Origin: an uncultured Methylococcaceae bacterium
GTDB lineage: Bacteria > Pseudomonadota > Gammaproteobacteria > Methylococcales > Methylococcaceae
DNA length: 6,904 nt
Assembly: GCA_903910005.1 (NCBI GenBank)
Contig: CAIVXW010000382.1
Coordinates: 1-6,904 of the forward strand
Reading direction: 5' to 3'
Position numbers and translations under genes: made by a program. The notes beneath the pieces were generated by a model. It ran no database searches, was not told the origin of the DNA, and was given only the letters and a program-made list of their open reading frames with translations. How positions within the stretch are numbered: position 1 is the first letter of the stretch; each line of letters starts with the position of its first letter. Positions 5,268-6,904 of this stretch are shown piece by piece.

Positions 5268-6904
5268 ATGGAAATCAGTCCCGGTGATAACAATAGCCTG
5301 GCTCCCGCCATTGCCGAAGGCGATGCCAGTGCCAACCCCAAGCCCGGTTCCCCCCTGCTGCGGGGCTGGATGGAGTTACCACGTGGACAGCAGGTCAGCA
5401 TCATTGTGGTCATGGCTCTGACCATTGCCCTTATCGTGGCGGCAGTGTTATGGTCACAGCGGGTGGAATATGCCAATCTTTTTCGCGAACTGCCGGAAAA
5501 AGAGGCTGCTGAAATCATTGAAGCCCTGCAGAAAATGAATGTCCCTTACCGGATACAGTCGGAAAACAGCGGTATCGCGGTTCCCGAAGACAAGGTACAT
5601 GAAATCAGACTCAAGCTGGCAGGGATGGGCCTGCCCCGGGAAAGCACGGTCGGTTTTGAATTGATGGACAAGGACAACGGCATGGGCATGAGCCAACTCA
5701 TGGAGGGAGCCCGTTATCAGCGGGCACTGGAAGGCGAAATTGCCCGCTCCATCATGACCATCAAGGGAGTCAAACTGGCCCGGGTGCATCTGGCCATGCC
5801 GAAGGAATCGGTTTTCGTACGCCAGCCCAAAAAACCCAGTGCCTCGGTCGTGGTCGATCTCAAATCCGGACGAGTACTGGATCCCGGCCAGGTCGACGCC
5901 ATCGTACATCTGGTGGCGGCCAGCGTACCCCAACTGGATGCCTCCCAGATCAGCGTGGTCGATCAGAAGGGCCGTTTGCTGTTCAGTCGGGACAACTTCA
6001 ACGAATCCGCCCTCAATGCCAAACAGATGGAGCAACAGTTTGATTTCAGGCGGCAACTTGAGGAGCATCTGATTGAGCGAATTGAAAACATTCTGAGTCC
6101 GGTGGTGGGTAGTCAGGGAATGCGTACCCAGGTCACGGTCGATGTCGATTTCACGGTCACTGAACGCACCCAGGAACTCTACAACCCGGACATGCCGGCC
6201 CTGCGCAGCGAACAAACCAGTGAAGAGCAAAGCCGGAATAATGCCGCCCAGGGCGTGCCGGGGGCACTGTCGAACCAGCCACCGGCCGCCGGTACCGCCC
6301 CGGAGGAACTCAACAAACCCGGTCAGGCCGGGCAGGAGCAAACCGGTAATGCCACCAAAAGTGCTACCCGTAACTACGAACTGGACAAAACCGTCAGCCA
6401 TTCCCGCCTGGGAACCGGGGCACTGAAACGGCTGACGGTGGCCGTGGTGGTTGACAACCAGCACCTGATCCAGGCCGACGGCAGCACCAGTTTGCAACCC
6501 TGGAGCGAAGAAGACATCACCCGTTTCTCCAGCCTGGTTAAAGAGGCGGTTGGTTATGATCCGGTGCGGGGTGACCGGGTCACCGTCACCAATGCCGCCT
6601 TCCGGCCCGAGGAAGTCGAACCGCCACCGCCCCTGTGGGAACAAGCCTGGTTCTGGAACCTCATCAAGGCCGTATTAGCCGTACTGATGATGCTGATCAT
6701 CGTATTTGCCGTGATACGGCCCATCATCAAGGGTCTGGTGGGCAAGGGTGAGGACAAGATCAGGGAAGAAGCCGAAATCGCGGCCGCTCAAGCCGTCGCC
6801 GAACTGCGCCAGGCCGCTGAACTGGCAGGAGGACAGAGCGGTGATACCAAGGTGCTGGGACTGGCGGTACCCGATGACCTGCTGCTGCTCGAATCGCCTC
6901 AAAG
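5268..6904 (+). CDS. fliF: Flagellar MS-ring protein FliF, 3' end beyond window
   Basis: FliF polymerises into the MS-ring in the inner membrane, the base on which the rotor, export gate and rod are assembled. The frame is open for 545 complete codons to the window edge; full-length FliF is usually 550-600, so roughly the last 20-55 residues, including the FliG-binding tail, are missing. Residues 1-42 are a cytoplasmic lead, with membrane helix 1 at 43-62. The ring-building motifs RBM1-RBM3 follow, with NLFRELPEKEAAEIIEAL and YQRALEGEIARSI-x-KGVK-ARVHLA-P-ES-F recognisable. The signature GVPGALSNQPP (329-339) lies in the beta-collar insertion, which is rich in Ala, Pro, Gln and Asn. Membrane helix 2 is at about 465-484, followed by a charged cytoplasmic tail. 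The start matches FliF N-termini in layout, but the ribosome binding site is weak, suggesting coupling to fliE, which ends 32 bases upstream. Confidence 0.97.
   Translation, partial: MEISPGDNNSLAPAIAEGDASANPKPGSPLLRGWMELPRGQQVSIIVVMALTIALIVAAVLWSQRVEYANLFRELPEKEAAEIIEALQKMNVPYRIQSENSGIAVPEDKVHEIRLKLAGMGLPRESTVGFELMDKDNGMGMSQLMEGARYQRALEGEIARSIMTIKGVKLARVHLAMPKESVFVRQPKKPSASVVVDLKSGRVLDPGQVDAIVHLVAASVPQLDASQISVVDQKGRLLFSRDNFNESALNAKQMEQQFDFRRQLEEHLIERIENILSPVVGSQGMRTQVTVDVDFTVTERTQELYNPDMPALRSEQTSEEQSRNNAAQGVPGALSNQPPAAGTAPEELNKPGQAGQEQTGNATKSATRNYELDKTVSHSRLGTGALKRLTVAVVVDNQHLIQADGSTSLQPWSEEDITRFSSLVKEAVGYDPVRGDRVTVTNAAFRPEEVEPPPPLWEQAWFWNLIKAVLAVLMMLIIVFAVIRPIIKGLVGKGEDKIREEAEIAAAQAVAELRQAAELAGGQSGDTKVLGLAVPDDLLLLESPQ

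Noticed and set aside
6300..6400. Ala/Gln/Asn-rich stretch in FliF as a possible insertion
   Set aside because: FliF proteins normally carry a variable, low-complexity insertion after the PGALSNQPP motif, so this is family-typical.
5454..6644. Long open frame on the minus strand across fliF
   Set aside because: It is antisense to a well-conserved FliF frame and matches no protein family I know; long antisense frames are common in GC-rich coding DNA.

Overview
The window looks like the chromosome of a flagellated, rod-shaped gammaproteobacterium outside the enterics. The signs are the mreBCD-mrdA cell-shape cluster, a FleQ/FlrA-type sigma-54 activator instead of FlhDC, and a -24/-12 promoter in front of fliE. 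I cannot assign a genus. GC is mid to high fifties by eye. No tRNA, rRNA, CRISPR array, insertion sequence or phage gene was recognised.

Layout. Minus strand, read from about 3120 down to 14: a candidate promoter, then mreB (actin-like filament), mreC (periplasmic scaffold), mreD (membrane partner) and the N-terminal 94-99 codons of mrdA (PBP2). The genes are tightly packed (22-nt gap, 14-nt overlap, 1-nt overlap), as expected for one operon. Plus strand, read from about 3195 to the end: a candidate sigma-70 promoter, fleQ (471 codons), a clear sigma-54 promoter, fliE (rod/MS-ring adaptor), and fliF (MS-ring), which runs off the right edge after 545 codons. The 287-base stretch 3060-3346 separates the two divergent units and carries candidate promoters and two short perfect dyads.

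How they work together. MreB, MreC, MreD and PBP2 form the core of the elongasome that builds lateral-wall peptidoglycan. FleQ with RNA polymerase-sigma-54 would switch on fliEF, the first structural genes of the flagellar basal body. FleQ here lies directly upstream of fliE, without the fleS-fleR pair that sits between them in Pseudomonas.

The main anomaly is at the left end. The mrdA reading frame passes in frame, at the codons for VGNLD (254-268), into the C-terminal 79 codons of ribosomal protein L2. That L2 tail has a loop length unlike proteobacterial L2 and a clearly higher GC content. The best reading is a chimeric assembly join between two organisms at a short shared sequence, not a new fusion gene. 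A second, smaller oddity is that mreC has no ATG/GTG/TTG at its conserved start; an ATC codon sits there behind a good ribosome binding site. Otherwise the window is ordinary core-genome content, and I found no convincing undescribed system.
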